From contig OZ018323.1 in assembly GCA_963969495.1 (NCBI GenBank), positions 69,837,920 through 69,901,919 of the forward strand: a stretch of 64,000 bases of DNA, in the 5' to 3' direction. This document shows, piece by piece, positions 40,880 through 52,299 of the stretch. Position 1 is the first letter of the stretch. The number at the start of each line of letters is the position of its first letter. The DNA is from Ceratothoa steindachneri (lineage: Eukaryota > Arthropoda > Malacostraca > Isopoda > Cymothoidae). The translations under genes and the position numbers were made by a program. The notes beneath the pieces were generated by a model, which saw nothing but the letters and a program-made list of their open reading frames with translations, was not told the origin of the DNA and searched no databases.

Positions 40880-42381
40880 TTATTCGTCAATCCAATTGTC
40901 GTAGAATGACCCTTGGTTTTGATCACTATACTCTTTGACACCCTTTTAGTATCGGTATGCTTTAAGGGGCGTGAGTTACTTCTATGATGAAGTAGGCTTT
41001 GTTCTAAGAGTGCTAATTCAGTAGTTTTATTCTTAAGGAAGAGCTATTTTTAAACACATAAGTATAAAAGGAAACACCAGAATCTACCAAAATAAACATG
41101 TATTTTAAATGAAACACTTAATTATTACAAACCAACCGTTAACACCTTTCTATCTTTGGCATCAAAGATCTTTCAATGACAAAAAATAAACAAATAGGCT
41201 TCCCGTAAACATACCAATTGCCGATTAGTATTTTTTTTATCGTGACTCTATTTGATTAGCGTTAAACATTAAATTAACGTACTCTCGTCTACAAACACAT
41301 ATGAATTTGGTTCAAGAACAATGGTTTCTACTCTCCTTTAAAACGTGGGACGTATTAAACTTCTACTATCGCAATAGGAATATAAATGTTATTTTTAACT
41401 TACAGGTAGATATTAGGGATTGCCGGATGTCGCTGGAGGACTTATCTCTCGCTTTGAAGTGTTGTGGCCGCTGGTTCAATTTTCGTGGACGAGGGATTGC
41501 TTGTCGCCTGTGACGGGGGCTGATTCTTCAACGTAATTAAAGAACGGGAGCTCGTTGGGGCAGGGTTCTTCTCCTCTCACTCTTTCGGTGCTTGAGATGT
41601 GAGATTCACTCGAGTGTGAGCGGCTTTGCTTTTCTTCAGTCGGGCTTTTTTTTGCAGACGGAAAAGGCTTCTTCGGTATGGCACCGATATAAAACTTGAC
41701 TAATTAGGTTAATACGGCCCTGAAAGGGGGGGATCGATTTTCTCAATCTGATCCTATCGTTTCTCACGCAAATAGTCTTGTATGGCTGAAGGATCGATCT
41801 TTACGAACTAATCTTTCTTCTGGCGAATCGACTTCTAATAATCTTCTTGTCTAGCCGATGGATCGATCTTCACGACCTAATCCTACTCTGGCGTATCGAC
41901 TTCAGATAATCATCTTCTCTTTCTTTGCAGGGCTTATATATAGGCGGATTGCCGCCCCATCTAAAGGGGGAAGTGACCAGGCCACAGAGGCAAAGGAGGG
42001 GGGGGGGGCGAATGGTGAGTTAGCATCTGGGGAGAGCGAGAATTCCTGAGGTGGCACTGGGGTGCCCAAGTCAGCTCGCAAATTATAGGCTCGCAACCGC
42101 ACCGCTACTTGGCGTGCCTTCTGACTCGCACCGTTTTTTTTTCCTAACCACGGGTTTATGGGTCTCGTAGGTCATGCGATCGTTAGAGCGTCGTTTAAGG
42201 ATCTTAGGTGGTCGCCTTCAAACATATGTTAGCTCCAACTGCCCACAGCGGCGAGGAGATCACACATGGTAAGCATTTTCGCCGGCTACCTTTCCCACGC
42301 TTCTCCTCATGAGGGGGGGGGGGCTTTAATGTACCTATACTCCTCCAGGATGCTTAATGTAGCCATTTCTCCACACCAATA
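40880..42381. other. Unclassified 1.5-kb insert splitting the transposase
   Basis: The protein homology stops after 40870 and resumes at 42382 with continuous order, so this DNA arrived later. Its right half (about 41450-42330) is GC-richer and contains the tandem repeat at 41740-41935 and a G10 run near 42000. Small frames show no domain. No terminal repeats were found by eye. Confidence 0.55.
41740..41935. repeat. Tandem repeat, about 65 bp, three imperfect copies
   Basis: Each unit contains gatcgatcttcacgacctaat, then tcttctggcgaatcgact and tctaataatcttcttgt. Units begin at about 41730, 41790 and 41858. The first is the most diverged. Confidence 0.75.
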
Positions 42382-43336
42382 ATGCATAATCTTCGAGGAG
42401 AAAAGGTCCCATATTTTCAGGAAGCTTTGAAATTTCGTCAGTTGCGTGACTATTATGAAGAATTGCTGCGACTCAGTCTCATCTTTCTTGGGGGCATTGA
42501 TAAGACAGAAGTTATATTAAGAGCCCCAGGAGCGACTCATCATGCACGCTGGATGGCTAAGGCTATATATGTCCTGAAAATATACTTTTTTAAGTAAGCA
42601 TCAACTGAAATTAACGGAACGTGAAAAGGCCAATATTACAGAGTGCTCTCTTTTTATTGCTTTGGTCTACTCGCGTTTTTGGAATGAAGCCCATTTTGGA
42701 ATTAATGCTTCTTTAAATGACATTCGGCTTCTTAAAACTTTGCAAAAGTACCCAAATCAGACAATATCTAAAGATGCAACCACAGCCCTTCACAGACATC
42801 TTTGGTGTTTTGGAGAACATCTTGTTGCTCTTGCATTTTTCGATCATAGAATTAATGCTGAGACCAAACAGAAGATGGTCTCCAATCTCCAACTTAATGA
42901 AAACACCAAAGTTGTTCGCCGATTGAATCTTACAAAAAACATCGAGGATTTGGACTTGCATGAACTGGTAACTCAAAAAACTAAGCTAATCTTCAGTCTC
43001 CTAATGAAAGATGGATACAAGTTTGCAGAGGATACATTCCTGAAGACTAACCCAAGTTTTTGGGAAGAGAATAAGTGCTTTCAAGAATTTCAACGTCGAG
43101 CGATTAACTTAATGGTTGTTAACGATCCAGCAGAAAGAGGTATTGCACTTATAAAATCGTATAATGCATCTCTAACAAAAGATGAAGAACTGAAACAGTT
43201 GCTTCCAGAATTGGGGCGAAACATCACAAAAATTTTCCCTCATGCTCAAAAGGATCAATGTTTAATCAGCAATTTTAGTTATAATTTGTGTCAAAAAGAA
43301 ATCATTTGCCATTTAACTATTTTCTTTTCACTTTAA
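42382..43336 (+). pseudogene. C-terminal part of the unassigned transposase
   Basis: The frame 42382-42597 reads RQLRDYYEELLRLSLIFLGG and APGATHHARWMAKAIYVLK, then a +1 shift near 42595 leads into 42662-43336. That frame has ALHRHLWCFGEHLVALAFFD, helical leucine-rich segments and NDPAERGIALIKSYN (about 43110-43155), ending at TAA 43334-43336. The Glu in NDPAERG is the best candidate for the third catalytic residue. Only one shift breaks this half, so the copy is younger than the LINEs. The TIR follows 240 bases downstream. Confidence 0.65.
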
Positions 43337-43571
43337 TATAAATATTTAGAAAAATTTGTCTTTCAACACCAAGATCTGTTTCAAATAAACTAGTATTTGC
43401 AAAGACTGTTCATTTCTATCCCCCTAATTAATTTACCAGCAGACTAATAAGTTAAGATCCATATATATTGTTCGATTTTGATGAAATTGAGTATGTGACC
43501 TACTGTTCAATGTGGTAATACAATCAGGCACGTGGAGATAAAAAACTAAATTTTTTTTGGGGGGGACCACC

Positions 43572-43574
<3 letters not shown>

Positions 43575-43635
<61 letters not shown>
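43575..43635. repeat. (TA)n array between the unassigned transposon and PLE4
   Basis: About 30 TA units. The left neighbour is the GGTGGTCC-type TIR; the right neighbour is the 3' end of PLE4. Confidence 0.96.
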
Positions 43636-43639
<4 letters not shown>

Positions 43640-43678
43640 TTATAGTAAAACCACTGTATTGGAATCAAAAATTTAATT

Positions 43679-43726
43679 TACGAGACTAGTTTCAGTATGT
43701 AGTTTATCATACCCTCTTCAGTCGTA
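43679..43726 (-). ncRNA. Hammerhead ribozyme, type I, in the 3' region of PLE4
   Basis: Read on the minus strand: stem I tacga (43726-43722) pairs with tcgta (43683-43679). The core CTGAAGA (43721-43715) satisfies CUGANGA. After one bulged G, stem II ggtatg/catact (43713-43708, 43699-43694) closes an 8-base loop, with one G-U pair. GAAA (43693-43690) follows, then a minimal stem III (A-U and C-G around ta), and GUC before the cleavage point between 43684 and 43683. All conserved core bases are present. PLEs are known to carry hammerheads with this minimal stem III; the sense matches the PLE4 coding strand. The weak stem II junction lowers the expected activity. Confidence 0.75.
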
Positions 43727-43948
43727 TACTGAGAATGCGATCGTTACAAAAGTTTATAAATAGCGTACAGATCAGAAACAAAAGAAAAGAAAAAAAACCC
43801 CAAAGAAACACGAAAAGGAGGGAAAAGGTCAATAATCAGTGGGTTTAAGTCTAAGATCGTTGCCTAAGCTGTTTACGATGAGGTTACGAGAATGGGGGCT
43901 GCATTTCAATTTCCGAACTGTCAAATTAAAATTTGGAATTTCTCCTAT

Positions 43949-44750
43949 TCATATAGATTCTAATATTTTTCTTTTACGGAAATTTTTACAATTATATATG
44001 ATTTTTGCCTTTGTATAGTCAATTTGGTGGTTGAAATTGCTAATATGATTAAAAATACTGGATGTGGTACTGCCTCGTCTGACATCACCTTTATGTTCAT
44101 AAATTCGTTTTGTTAAGGTTCTTCCGGTCTCTCCTATGTAGAATGAGAGACAGTTTGTAGAGCCACACGGGATTAAATATACACCTGCTTCATTTGGCTG
44201 ATCCACGGGATTGGTCGAAGGGAAAGATTTAAGGATAGAAAAAGGGTATTTAAAAGTGGCTAGGCCTGGAGAAATAACTTTGTTCATTCCTTTGAGGAGG
44301 GGAGAAAAAGGGAGGGAGAGACACTTCGTATCACTAAATTTGTTTTAATCCTTAGGGCGGTAATGAGTAGATTTTGCTTTAGATAAACTTTCATTGATCA
44401 CGTGGAGGGGATAATTTAATTCAATGAAATTGCAGGTTATATATGTAATCTTGTCTTCTAGAAAGCAAGGGTCACGTATCTTAAGTGATCTCAAAAACAT
44501 ACCTGATGCAACGGCTCGCCTAATGTTAATATCATGATGAGCAAAGAAATGGATGTAAGAGTTAGAATGGGCTGGTTTTCGGTACACAGTGAAGCTGATT
44601 TTGTCAATGACTAACAATTTTTACATCAAGAAAGGTAATACAATTATCTTTTTCCCATTCTACTTTCAGTAAGAAAACCATTAACATCCTTAGAAGAAGG
44701 CCACAAACAAATAATATCGTCTATATATCGGAAACAAACAAGGGGAAAAT
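43949..44750 (-). pseudogene. PLE4 reverse transcriptase C-terminus and GIY-YIG nuclease
   Basis: The segment at about 44745-44690 encodes FRYIDDIICLWPSSKDVNGF with an intact YIDD. The frame 44617-44345 has FTVYRKPAHSNSYIHFF and SGMFLRSLKIRDP, typical of the PLE RT tail. The frame 44287-43949 has the nuclease AGVYLIPCG...FYIGETGRTLTKRI and continues to YNCKNFRKRKILES. The GIY-YIG residues and Arg of ETGR are intact, so this domain is the best preserved of any PLE in the window. Stops near 44650 and 44340 and the truncation make the whole inactive. Confidence 0.85.
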
Positions 44751-44942
44751 TGATGTTAATAGTTTCCTTACCGACTTAATTCTCGGTTTCCTCTGACCTA
44801 AATGTCTACATTCTTTGCTCCCAGTTGGAATTTCCGGAACTAGACCATATCTATTTGGTTTTATGCTTAATATCCGTCTTTGCTAATATTTTTCTATTTT
44901 GTGTCCTTTCTTTCTATATGGGCGGGGCATTACTCTGTTGTT

Positions 44943-44946
<4 letters not shown>

Positions 44947-45005
<59 letters not shown>
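44947..45005. repeat. (TA)n array
   Basis: About 29 TA units. Confidence 0.96.
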
Positions 45006-45007
<2 letters not shown>

Positions 45008-45103
45008 ACCTTTGTAAAATATTTTCGTTATTCCTTGAGAATGAACTGAACAAGTTCGAAAGTACTTGGAATCCACCTTTCATTTTCTTGTGGGATTTTT
45101 TGC

Positions 45104-45457
45104 ATATATATATATATATATATTCTCCTGACATTCCTCATCCCTCTTCATGAGCGTTACATATACGACTAGGTAACCATCCATTTCTCTCACTCTCTCT
45201 CTCTAAAAAAAAGAAGAGAGGGCGAAGTTCTGCGATCCGCGGAGAAATTTACTTTCCCGTTTTCTGTTAAAGTAAACGTTAGCATATACAAAGGTCTTCT
45301 TGAAATTTCTCTTTAAAGAGAAATGGATGATTGCTTAGTCGTATACATAGGTAATGCTCCTGAAGAGGGTTGAGGAACTCCAGAAGACTTTTCTAGCAGA
45401 ATAAGGAATCCTTATTATTAATTACCCCTATCTAACCCATTGACTAGAAGGTTATTG

Positions 45458-45461
<4 letters not shown>
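45104..45461. repeat. Dispersed repeat in inverted arrangement beside TA arrays
   Basis: After a short TA run (45104-45122), ttctcctgacattcctc and ctcttcatgagcgttacat match 38397-38450. At 45310-45400 the same blocks return inverted (atggatgattgcttagtcg, tatacataggtaatgctcc, tgaagagggttgaggaact). The segment gttttctgttaaagtaaac (45258-45276) is the inverse of 5410-5430. A TA array (45461-45494) closes it. Confidence 0.6.

Positions 45462-45494
<33 letters not shown>
45461..45494. repeat. (TA)n array
   Basis: About 17 TA units directly left of the Tc1/mariner remnant. Confidence 0.95.
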
Positions 45495-45498
<4 letters not shown>

Positions 45499-45613
45499 GA
45501 AGTAAGTAGAGAATGATATATTTTTTATTATTTTCAGAACACAATGCTATAATACATAATGCTTAAACTAAAAAAAATAGAAAATATTTTAGGCTACAAG
45601 TTGATGTACATAA

Positions 45614-47680
45614 TTAATATTCAATGTAACCATCTTTTGCGTCAATGACAAGACGAACTCTAGGTATGAACTGTGCACAAGTGGCACATTGGGTTTCAGC
45701 TGATATTTTATCCCAGCATTTTTTGTTGAGTATTTAGTAGAGACTTTCAAAGTCCTATGGATTCGAATCTGGCGAATTCATTTTTGCTTGTAAAAGAACA
45801 ACCTTTGCTCCTCCCCTCTCCCCAATTTATTGGAGACCACGTGCGATGGTATCCCGCCAGAGGCAACGTCCCTTCCTGTTCGAACATTCACGAATTTTTT
45901 ACTCTTGAGCGCATTGGGGAAGTATTCCCCAATTCTGCGAACTCATCCCAACCTCCTCCCTCCCCCAGTGACGAGGCGTGAAAGAGCCACTCTGTCTCGC
46001 CCTTTGCTACTAAATGATGAATCGACTCCGCCTCCGAATTAAGATGACTGGAGCTTGTGACCCCTTTCACCAAATTCCCACATCCCCTTCAGAATCGGGC
46101 ATACAAATACTCAGGTTGTTCTGTAGTTCGAGGAGTCCAGCCCGCACCTCAAGGGCGTCCTCATCGTCTCAAGTCCAAGTAAGTCCCGTGAGCGTTCGTC
46201 AGACAGCAAGACATTCTCCGCTGTGATTCCACCCCAGCGAATTGGTAGCTCTGTGAAAAACAAGCCTTTGAATTTGCGAAACATGCTCCTTTCGTTTAAT
46301 CGAACCGAAGAAAACCTACATCGATTACCTTTGAGGAAAAGAAGTTTCCTCTCCCAGTAGAATTACAAGTAATCCCACATTTCCCGTCGAACGTCATCTT
46401 TGAAGATTGGCTATCTTCATCGGAAGGTTGGTTCGGATCGTGCCTACCTTCTTTATTCGGACCGTGCCCCTCCTGCCTCATTTGGACCGTGCCCCCACTT
46501 GCATCATCGGATCGTTTTCCACTCGCCTCATCGCAAGAATGACCTTCCTCGAAGTCACCGACCCGTAAGACTGAAACGCCTACCATTTTTAGTATTGTCA
46601 AGTTCCTCCTTTTTTCTGAGCCTAGTAACATTAATCAATTAATTCTATTTGAGAATCCTTCCTCATAATAATTATCAAGAGAATATTTTAATTTAAACAA
46701 TTCCCTTTTGATATTATTATTCTTATTTTGATCTTTGTAAATAAAATTATATTTTGTTGTTTCATCATTAACTAACCTTGAACGATACTCTTGGCCTATT
46801 CAAGGTTTTCTCGCCAACCAATTATACACTCTGTCTGATTATTAAGGATTTGAAACCCAACGCCTCAAGTTTGACCTCCTAGTCGGTCGTTAATCCCTGA
46901 GAACAGTCCTTCAACGGTTAGCGTTGCAGTAGGTGATTAAGTCACCCCCCACATAATATAGGAGTAGTGTATGGTAAAGAGTGGTGTTCCACGACATTAC
47001 TCAATCTTATTGAAAGGTTCCACTGGTCTTTCCTATGTGGCATCCACCCACGGATGACTTTCCCCTTTAACATGCCCAAATAAACATGTTAATTGATCTT
47101 TACCGCCTCTTCAATGAAGATAAGAGGTAGTTTTCGGCTCGTTGTTTCTCCACTTACCTACGCTGTCACTGAAGCTAGTTGTTGTCTCCTGGAAGAACTC
47201 CGCTGTTCATCGGGAACCTCATATTTTTTTGTGCTTAAACACAATCGTTCTGTGTGTTGTGGATGACTTGGCAGTGGGAAACTTCTCATCCGTCCATAGA
47301 ACTGGTGGCTGGGCGACACCAAATAGCCGTCGAATCATCAAGTTTGCTCTTTCGACTCTCCTCTTTTTGGTGGGGCTGGAAAGTGGATTTACGTAAGCTA
47401 TTTTGAATGAACGAAGTTTCAGATCATCTTTTAACAATTTTTGCATGGTCACATGACTCACTCTGGCCTACAAAACAATTTGTCTGCTACTTCTTCTTGG
47501 ATTTCGTCTGATCTTGTTTATCGTGGTATTGATGATGGGAGAGGTCCTCATTAATCCGGGCGTGGTGATCTCGTCTCTTTGAAGACAAATGTCTGTCATT
47601 TTAAGACGTTTGATAGATTTAAAACTCCCACACCTGCTCACAGTTGGGTTTAACATTTTGAAAATAACGCCCTATCGTTC
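45614..47680 (-). pseudogene. Tc1/mariner-type transposase, frameshifted and split
   Basis: N-terminal part: KIRRNPRRSSRQI (about 47520-47480), then MSHVTMQKLLKDDLKLRS and PPVLWTDEKFPT (frame 47461-47219), which holds the first catalytic Asp in WTDEK. Next, in another frame, comes LPLIFIEEAVKIN-stop-HVYLGMLKGKVI (about 47140-47060). The middle with the second and third catalytic residues is missing or displaced by the insert. The C-terminus ISAETQCATCAQFIPRVRL and VIDAKDGYIEY (about 45715-45617) ends at a stop at 45614-45616. The family is common in invertebrates. Inactive. Confidence 0.72.
45745..47040. other. Unclassified 1.3-kb insert in the Tc1/mariner element
   Basis: The DNA between the two transposase parts has a GC-richer left half (45780-46580) and an AT-rich right half. 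Small frames (45757-45981, 46296-46631) have no domain. A phrase on the plus strand at 46430-46530 repeats ggatcgtgcc, ggaccgtgcccc and ggaccgtgcccc at ~45-base spacing. It could be a solo LTR or an unknown element. Confidence 0.5.
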
Positions 47681-47865
47681 CGCTTCGATACAGGTACTCG
47701 ATTGCTTCACATTTTCCAGACACATTTGTAAAAGGGTGTTGTTTTTTTATGAAATCCTGAAAGAGCCTGCAAGAAAGTAATTTATTAATGAATTAATGTT
47801 ATGTAAACTTATTTAGAATCTTGTAAAAAGTAGTTTACACAGTTTCCCACACCATCTATCTATCC

Positions 47866-47893
<28 letters not shown>
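47866..47893. repeat. (TA)n array
   Basis: About 14 TA units preceded by a short TATC run. Confidence 0.93.
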
Positions 47894-47897
<4 letters not shown>

Positions 47898-47929
47898 AAA
47901 AAAAAACGGAGAAAAATGGTCATTAATCT

Positions 47930-48165
47930 GGAGGTGTCGTTCTAAGATCATTAACTAAACTGCTTTACGATCAAGTTCCGGGAATAGGAGTTACATTTAA
48001 ATTGACCATTCAAAAGATTAAAAATGCGAATTTCTCCCATTTGTAACGATTTTACAATTTTTCTTTTATGAAAATCTTTACAATTATATATAAATTGGGC
48101 GTTTAAATAATCTATTTGGTGGTTGTAATTGCTAATATGGTTAAAAATACTGCATGTATTATTTC
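47930..48165 (-). mobile_element. Fragment of the PLE4 family (PLE5)
   Basis: The segment aligns with 43850-44075: shared blocks are gtctaagatc or ttctaagatc, tttttcttttacgga or tttttcttttatgaa, acaattatatat, atttggtggttg and ttgctaatatg-ttaaaaatact. It covers the end of the nuclease frame and the start of the 3' region. The hammerhead part is not present; the copy joins a TA array at 47893 after a short A-rich stretch. Confidence 0.75.
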
Positions 48166-48169
48166 GTAT

Positions 48170-48535
48170 GGGGTGTTGTTCAGAAAGATGTCAACTAGAA
48201 TGCTTGCAACGCATTAGGATCTCTGAGGGTCGCCATTACAGAGGCAATGTCATCCATTGACAAGGCCTTCTAATCAGGGCATGCAACCAGTTCAGATCCC
48301 GCCTAGAAAAAGTTTGTGGAGGCAGATGGAGGCCATTTTGAATGATTTCGAACCTCTATATATGGTTTCATTTGTGTGAAAATTCTCATGATAAATTACT
48401 TCGTTTGGTAAATAACTTTTTACGTTTTCTGGGTAGAATTTGTATCGATTTAACTGAAACTCCCTTTGTATATAGCCGCGATCAAAGGTTTTTGGGCACC
48501 CCAAATTTTAGGAAATTAGAAGATACCAGATCGTA
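48170..48535 (+). pseudogene. Mariner-type transposase C-terminus and 3' end
   Basis: The plus strand reads NQFRSRLEKV and, after a one-base shift, EADGGHFE with TGA at about 48343-48345. This is the typical last stretch of a mariner/IS630-type transposase. About 190 bases of AT-rich 3' DNA follow, ending near tttttgggcaccccaaattt (48490-48509). Nothing upstream of 48170 can be assigned to it because PLE5 lies there. Confidence 0.5.
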
Positions 48536-48544
48536 AGTATTGTT

Positions 48545-49160
48545 TTTTGCATAGCAATATAAATATAACAGTGAAATAAGGAGGAATAGAAATAAGTTAT
48601 TTATGCCGCACCAATCAACATAAATTGACAAAATACAAAATTTGCCAAAACATGAAACATTGGTAACAGATGAGCAGATGAAGCTCTGTGAAAATTACAC
48701 CACCAAACTGATAAATGAATCTTAGTAGCGTGTGGACAGTCCCTTGTAAGTGATGAGAGCATTTATTCTTCAAGACTTCTTCTACACAAGGGTGCAACAC
48801 CTGAATGATGTGATGCTGGCCCACTCCTCGGTAATGACTGCCTTCAGATGCTCATTGGAGGTTGGTTGATGATGTATTACGGCCTATTTTAGGTCCTGCC
48901 AGAAGTTATCTAACGGATTTATGTGCGGAGAATGAAGTAACCAATCCATCACCTTGATATTGTTTTCATGAGACACTGTATGGTGGAAGTAGACATGTCG
49001 CATTGCGCCATTGTTCTGCTTGGAATTCACATTCAGGGCATTTCTGAAGAGGTCTCTGGCAGAGGGTAACATGTAATCTCTTAGGACAGCTTGGTACTTC
49101 TCTAAATTGATAGTGGCATCAAAATTGGTGAGATGATCTACCCGTGAACGTGACATGCAC
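48545..49160 (-). pseudogene. Tc1-like transposase remnant, C-terminal half
   Basis: The frame 49156-48884 includes INLEKYQAVLRDYMLPSA, a decayed second catalytic region (HVYFHHTVSHEN) and VMDWLLHSPHINPLDNFWQD, where intact Tc1 proteins have SPDLNPIENLW. The Glu of the DDE triad is replaced here. The C-terminus in shifted frames ends RINALITYKGLSTRY at about 48718. Missing N-terminus and replaced catalytic residues make it dead. Confidence 0.72.
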
Positions 49161-49169
49161 TCTGTCAGC

Positions 49170-50499
49170 GATCACAGAGAGAGAAAGAGGAAGATATGCG
49201 CCACTTCGCTCTTCAATAGATAGAATGACAACAGACACCTACGCGACCCTTTTCGTCTGCGCTAATGGAGGTGCGAAATTATGAGAAGCCGTGAGACACT
49301 GCGATGACCTGAAATACCGCCTCCACAGAAACCTGCGACGAGTGTGAGAGCCCAGAAGGTCCCATCTGAAGTCAGACAAAGTTCGCCTCGCCGGCTTAAG
49401 AACCTTCTCGCCCTCACGCTTAAAGGCCGAGTCCATTCTCGTCTAGCGATGCATCTGACCCTAGAACCTTCCTCTTCGGACGGAGGGGGAAAAACCCCAT
49501 TTGACCCATATGAATCCTCCCGAGCCAGAGTTGGAAGGAAGTATCCATCTACCGTCCTCCCTGCCCCGTCAGTATCCTCTGTCCGCCCCCGCTGGCACCC
49601 TCTATTCGCCGCCCGTTGGACTTTGCACCTACCTCGACCGGTTTCCTTGCTCCTCGAACGCAGCGCGCTTAATCTCGATTCGTGGTACCCCAAAGCAAGA
49701 TTTAAGTTCACCCCTGTAATAGTCATTATCCAGAGATTATTGTTTGAACTTTGCGCCAAGGCAAGGATTACTCCCTCGAACCAAATCTTCGAGCTAACAG
49801 CAACGCGGAACTCTCCTGTGCAAGTGCTCTATCTGCTCCCGTCCCTCAGTGTAAGCCTCATCATCGGCTTAGTTTACGCTAAAGGTCGTTCGAGCGTCCC
49901 TCGGTCAATATTGTCCGTTTATTCAATTTGTTTGTACGGCGACTGTCCTCACCACGTCTCCCCCCCTCCCTCTTAGCTGCTGAAGATTTGTGTAAATCTA
50001 GTATGTTTAGTTTATAACTCATTCTAAAACTCCTTTTAAACTTGTAACATAATATTAATTTGCATATTAGTAAAGTTATTTTTTTACCCGTTTTTCTGTT
50101 ATCCCGGAACTCCAAAATAGTCGACTATTGGCCAACCTACTTTCAATTAATTTGCACTCTGCTTATAATGTAAACTTCTCATGCACTCGTAAAGTAAAAA
50201 GGGTGAACTATACCCTATTCTACGACTTCAATATTAAACTGGTATAAGGTGTGTAGGGTTAACCTACGATATCTATATTAATCTGGTGTAAGGTGTGTGT
50301 GGTTAACCTAGGACGCAATCCCATACTTCCCCTGGCCTCCTGCGGACTTTTATTTTGTCTAGGGTCGAGAACAACTGGAATGGTAGAGTCCTCGGACCAT
50401 AAGATATGTTGTAGGGGTGCGAAGATGTATAAGAGAAAAACTTCCTTCCAAAGCTAGAATATAAATAGCCCATTAAAATTACCAACTCAGGACGGACTC
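49170..50499. other. GC-richer block of unknown type
   Basis: From about 49170 to 49980 the DNA is clearly GC-richer and open frames exist on both strands (49344-49976 plus, 49262-49759 minus), but neither shows a domain or biased composition of a real protein. The right part (50180-50320) repeats cgacttcaatattaaactgg / cgatatctatattaatctgg with taaggtgtgt twice, about 65 bases apart. An LTR-like or other retroelement fragment is possible. Confidence 0.35.
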
Positions 50500-50560
50500 G
50501 CCGTAGCGTGATGGCAGAGTGCTGGCATTTGGATTCAAAGACCCGCGATCGATACTCCTC
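50500..50560 (+). mobile_element. tRNA-like segment, possible SINE head (weak)
   Basis: cgtagcgtgatggcagagtg (50502-50521) resembles a tRNA A box, and cccgcgatcgatactcct (50542-50559) a decayed B box about 30 bases further on. The following DNA (50570-50900) is A-rich (caagaa repeats). It is too diverged to call a tRNA gene. Confidence 0.28.
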
Positions 50561-50874
50561 AGTGCACAATTTTTACGAAGAAAATTCACGAAGAAAACGG
50601 AGACCACGGAAAACGCTTTAAGGACAACTCAAGAAGACTCAATATAAAAATAGATCGCCTTAAGAAAGAAAAAAACGGAAGAAAACGAGTTCAAGGGCTA
50701 ACTCATCTTAAACTCATCAAGAATCCAAGAAATCATTCAACTCCTCCCATCATCAAGAAGCAAGAAGAAATCATCACGTCGTCAATTGGAAGATGCATCA
50801 AGAAAGGAATGATACGAAGATCAAGAACCAACCCAGCCAAATTAAAGGAGAAGTAAACCCAGCCAATAAGAATA

Positions 50875-51440
50875 TCAAGAGTCAGATAAATGGAAGACAA
50901 ATGTTTCAAGGGGCAACTTCAGTCCAGAAGAAATAAATAGATTCGAATATAGAAAATCGCAAGATGTAGAATGATATTGATAAATAAGGAAAGTTATAAT
51001 GAAGGCCCCCGCCCCCCATAATGTCTCTTCTAACCCATGGTCCAGTTGTGGTGAGCAAATGTCCAAGCCACTCGACGTCCCTTCCACTGAAGGTTGATCA
51101 GCGGCTTCTGACAGGCTTTACCTTACTTTTAAGCTATGTGCAATCAGTCTGCGATGGACTGTTCTGAAGGATGCATTAACCTGGCCGTCCTCTATACATT
51201 CACATTAAGGCTCGAATAAGGATTTCTTATGATCACGAAGGATCACGCGACGTAGAAAGCTGTCGTTACGTTGCCTATTGCCCATTGGGCGTGCGAAACA
51301 AGGTCAATCTTGGATGGGCACACCTTTTTGGATCCTCTTCGACACTTCAGCAACACCGGAATGTAATCCGCAGCTTGCATATCAAACTTCTTCCCATCAC
51401 GGTATAGTTACCTGTTTTCAGGATTATCATATCATTATCT
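50875..51440 (-). pseudogene. Tc1-like transposase fragment, N-terminal half
   Basis: On the minus strand NDSFLRRVILRDHKKSLFEP (about 51270-51205), VHRRLIAHSLK (about 51150-51120), KPLINLQWKGRRVAWTFAHHNWTMG (in short pieces about 51115-51040) match the order of the DNA-binding region of Tc1 transposases up to just before the first catalytic Asp. Frames change at least twice. Below about 51030 the similarity ends. Confidence 0.6.
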
Positions 51441-51646
51441 GATCCTGTCGATACGGAATATCAGATTACTCAACAAATATGATGTCTTAAATGAAGACAC
51501 TTTGACTGTAACATACCCCATACTAATACCAAGATTTCATACATTTCTATAGCATCGCTATTTTAAATATTAAAAAAAAGTTATAGGGAAGCTTGCACGT
51601 TTATTGTGCTTTCTAGATATGTTTAATACATGCATGCAAATCTACG

Positions 51647-51776
<130 letters not shown>

Positions 51777-52299
51777 TTGTTGAAGGCTATTATGTATTTT
51801 GCCTTAATTAATTTCCTTTGGCAACTTTCTCTTCTTCTAACTATCTTTTTTATTTCATCTTGTAGATGGTGGATTATTTCTCCAGTATTCATCTCTTTTT
51901 TTAAATGAATGTTTTTGGTAAAAACCAAACTAAATTGCTAAGCTTTCGATCTTATTCGATCATCTTCGGAGTGTTATGGAATTTCTTGCCTCCTTTACCG
52001 ATGTAGTGAGTGGAATGAGGATCTAGCAGAAAGTTAAGTGAAAGATGAAGATGTACTCAATTTTCGAAGAGAGATGGTATAGTGGAAGATATAGTGAGTG
52101 AAAAAATTAAAGATGGAGGGGGAGGGGGGGTGCCCTAGTAGGGAGGGCATCACTTTATTTTTTTATGGATTCTTTTTCCTTTATTTGCGTTGTTATTTTG
52201 TGTGTTTTTTATCTTCATGTGTTTGTAGTGTTCTTCTTATTGTCTTTTGTATTTTCTTCTCTGTCTTTTTACTTTTAGTGTAATAGTGTTGTTTATAGC
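51777..52299. other. Possible retroelement terminus, otherwise no gene
   Basis: Next to the TA array, the minus strand at 51972-51935 reads ccgaagatgatcgaataag plus atcgaaagctta, which partly resembles a hammerhead core (CNGAAGA, a short GATC stem, GAAA) but has no good stem I. By position it may be a decayed PLE 3' end. G-rich and T-rich low-complexity DNA follows to the LINE B 3' end. Confidence 0.35.

Larger units (their letters stand above)
43679..44770 (-). mobile_element. Penelope-like element PLE4 (5' truncated)
   Basis: Order on the minus strand: RT catalytic region (about 44750-44690), RT C-terminus (44617-44345), GIY-YIG nuclease (44230-43949), non-coding 3' region with the hammerhead, then (TA)n. 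The 5' part of the RT is missing above about 44770. PLE5 at 47930-48165 is a second, shorter copy of the same family. Confidence 0.85.
45495..47865 (-). mobile_element. Tc1/mariner-type element split by an insert, between TA arrays
   Basis: Transposase pieces on the minus strand run from about 47680 to 47050 and then from 45735 to 45614, with an unrelated block between them. TA arrays lie at 45461-45494 and 47866-47893, close to the presumed ends. I could not align convincing TIRs by eye. Confidence 0.68.

Noticed and set aside
49344..49976. Open frame of 210 codons on the plus strand
   Set aside because: An equally open frame lies on the minus strand (49262-49759), no domain is visible and the composition follows the GC-rich DNA, so coding is not supported.
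51935..51972. Possible hammerhead on the minus strand (ccgaaga, GATC stem, gaaag)
   Set aside because: The core has a U4 change, stem II is only 4 bp and stem I does not pair, so it is at best a decayed relic.
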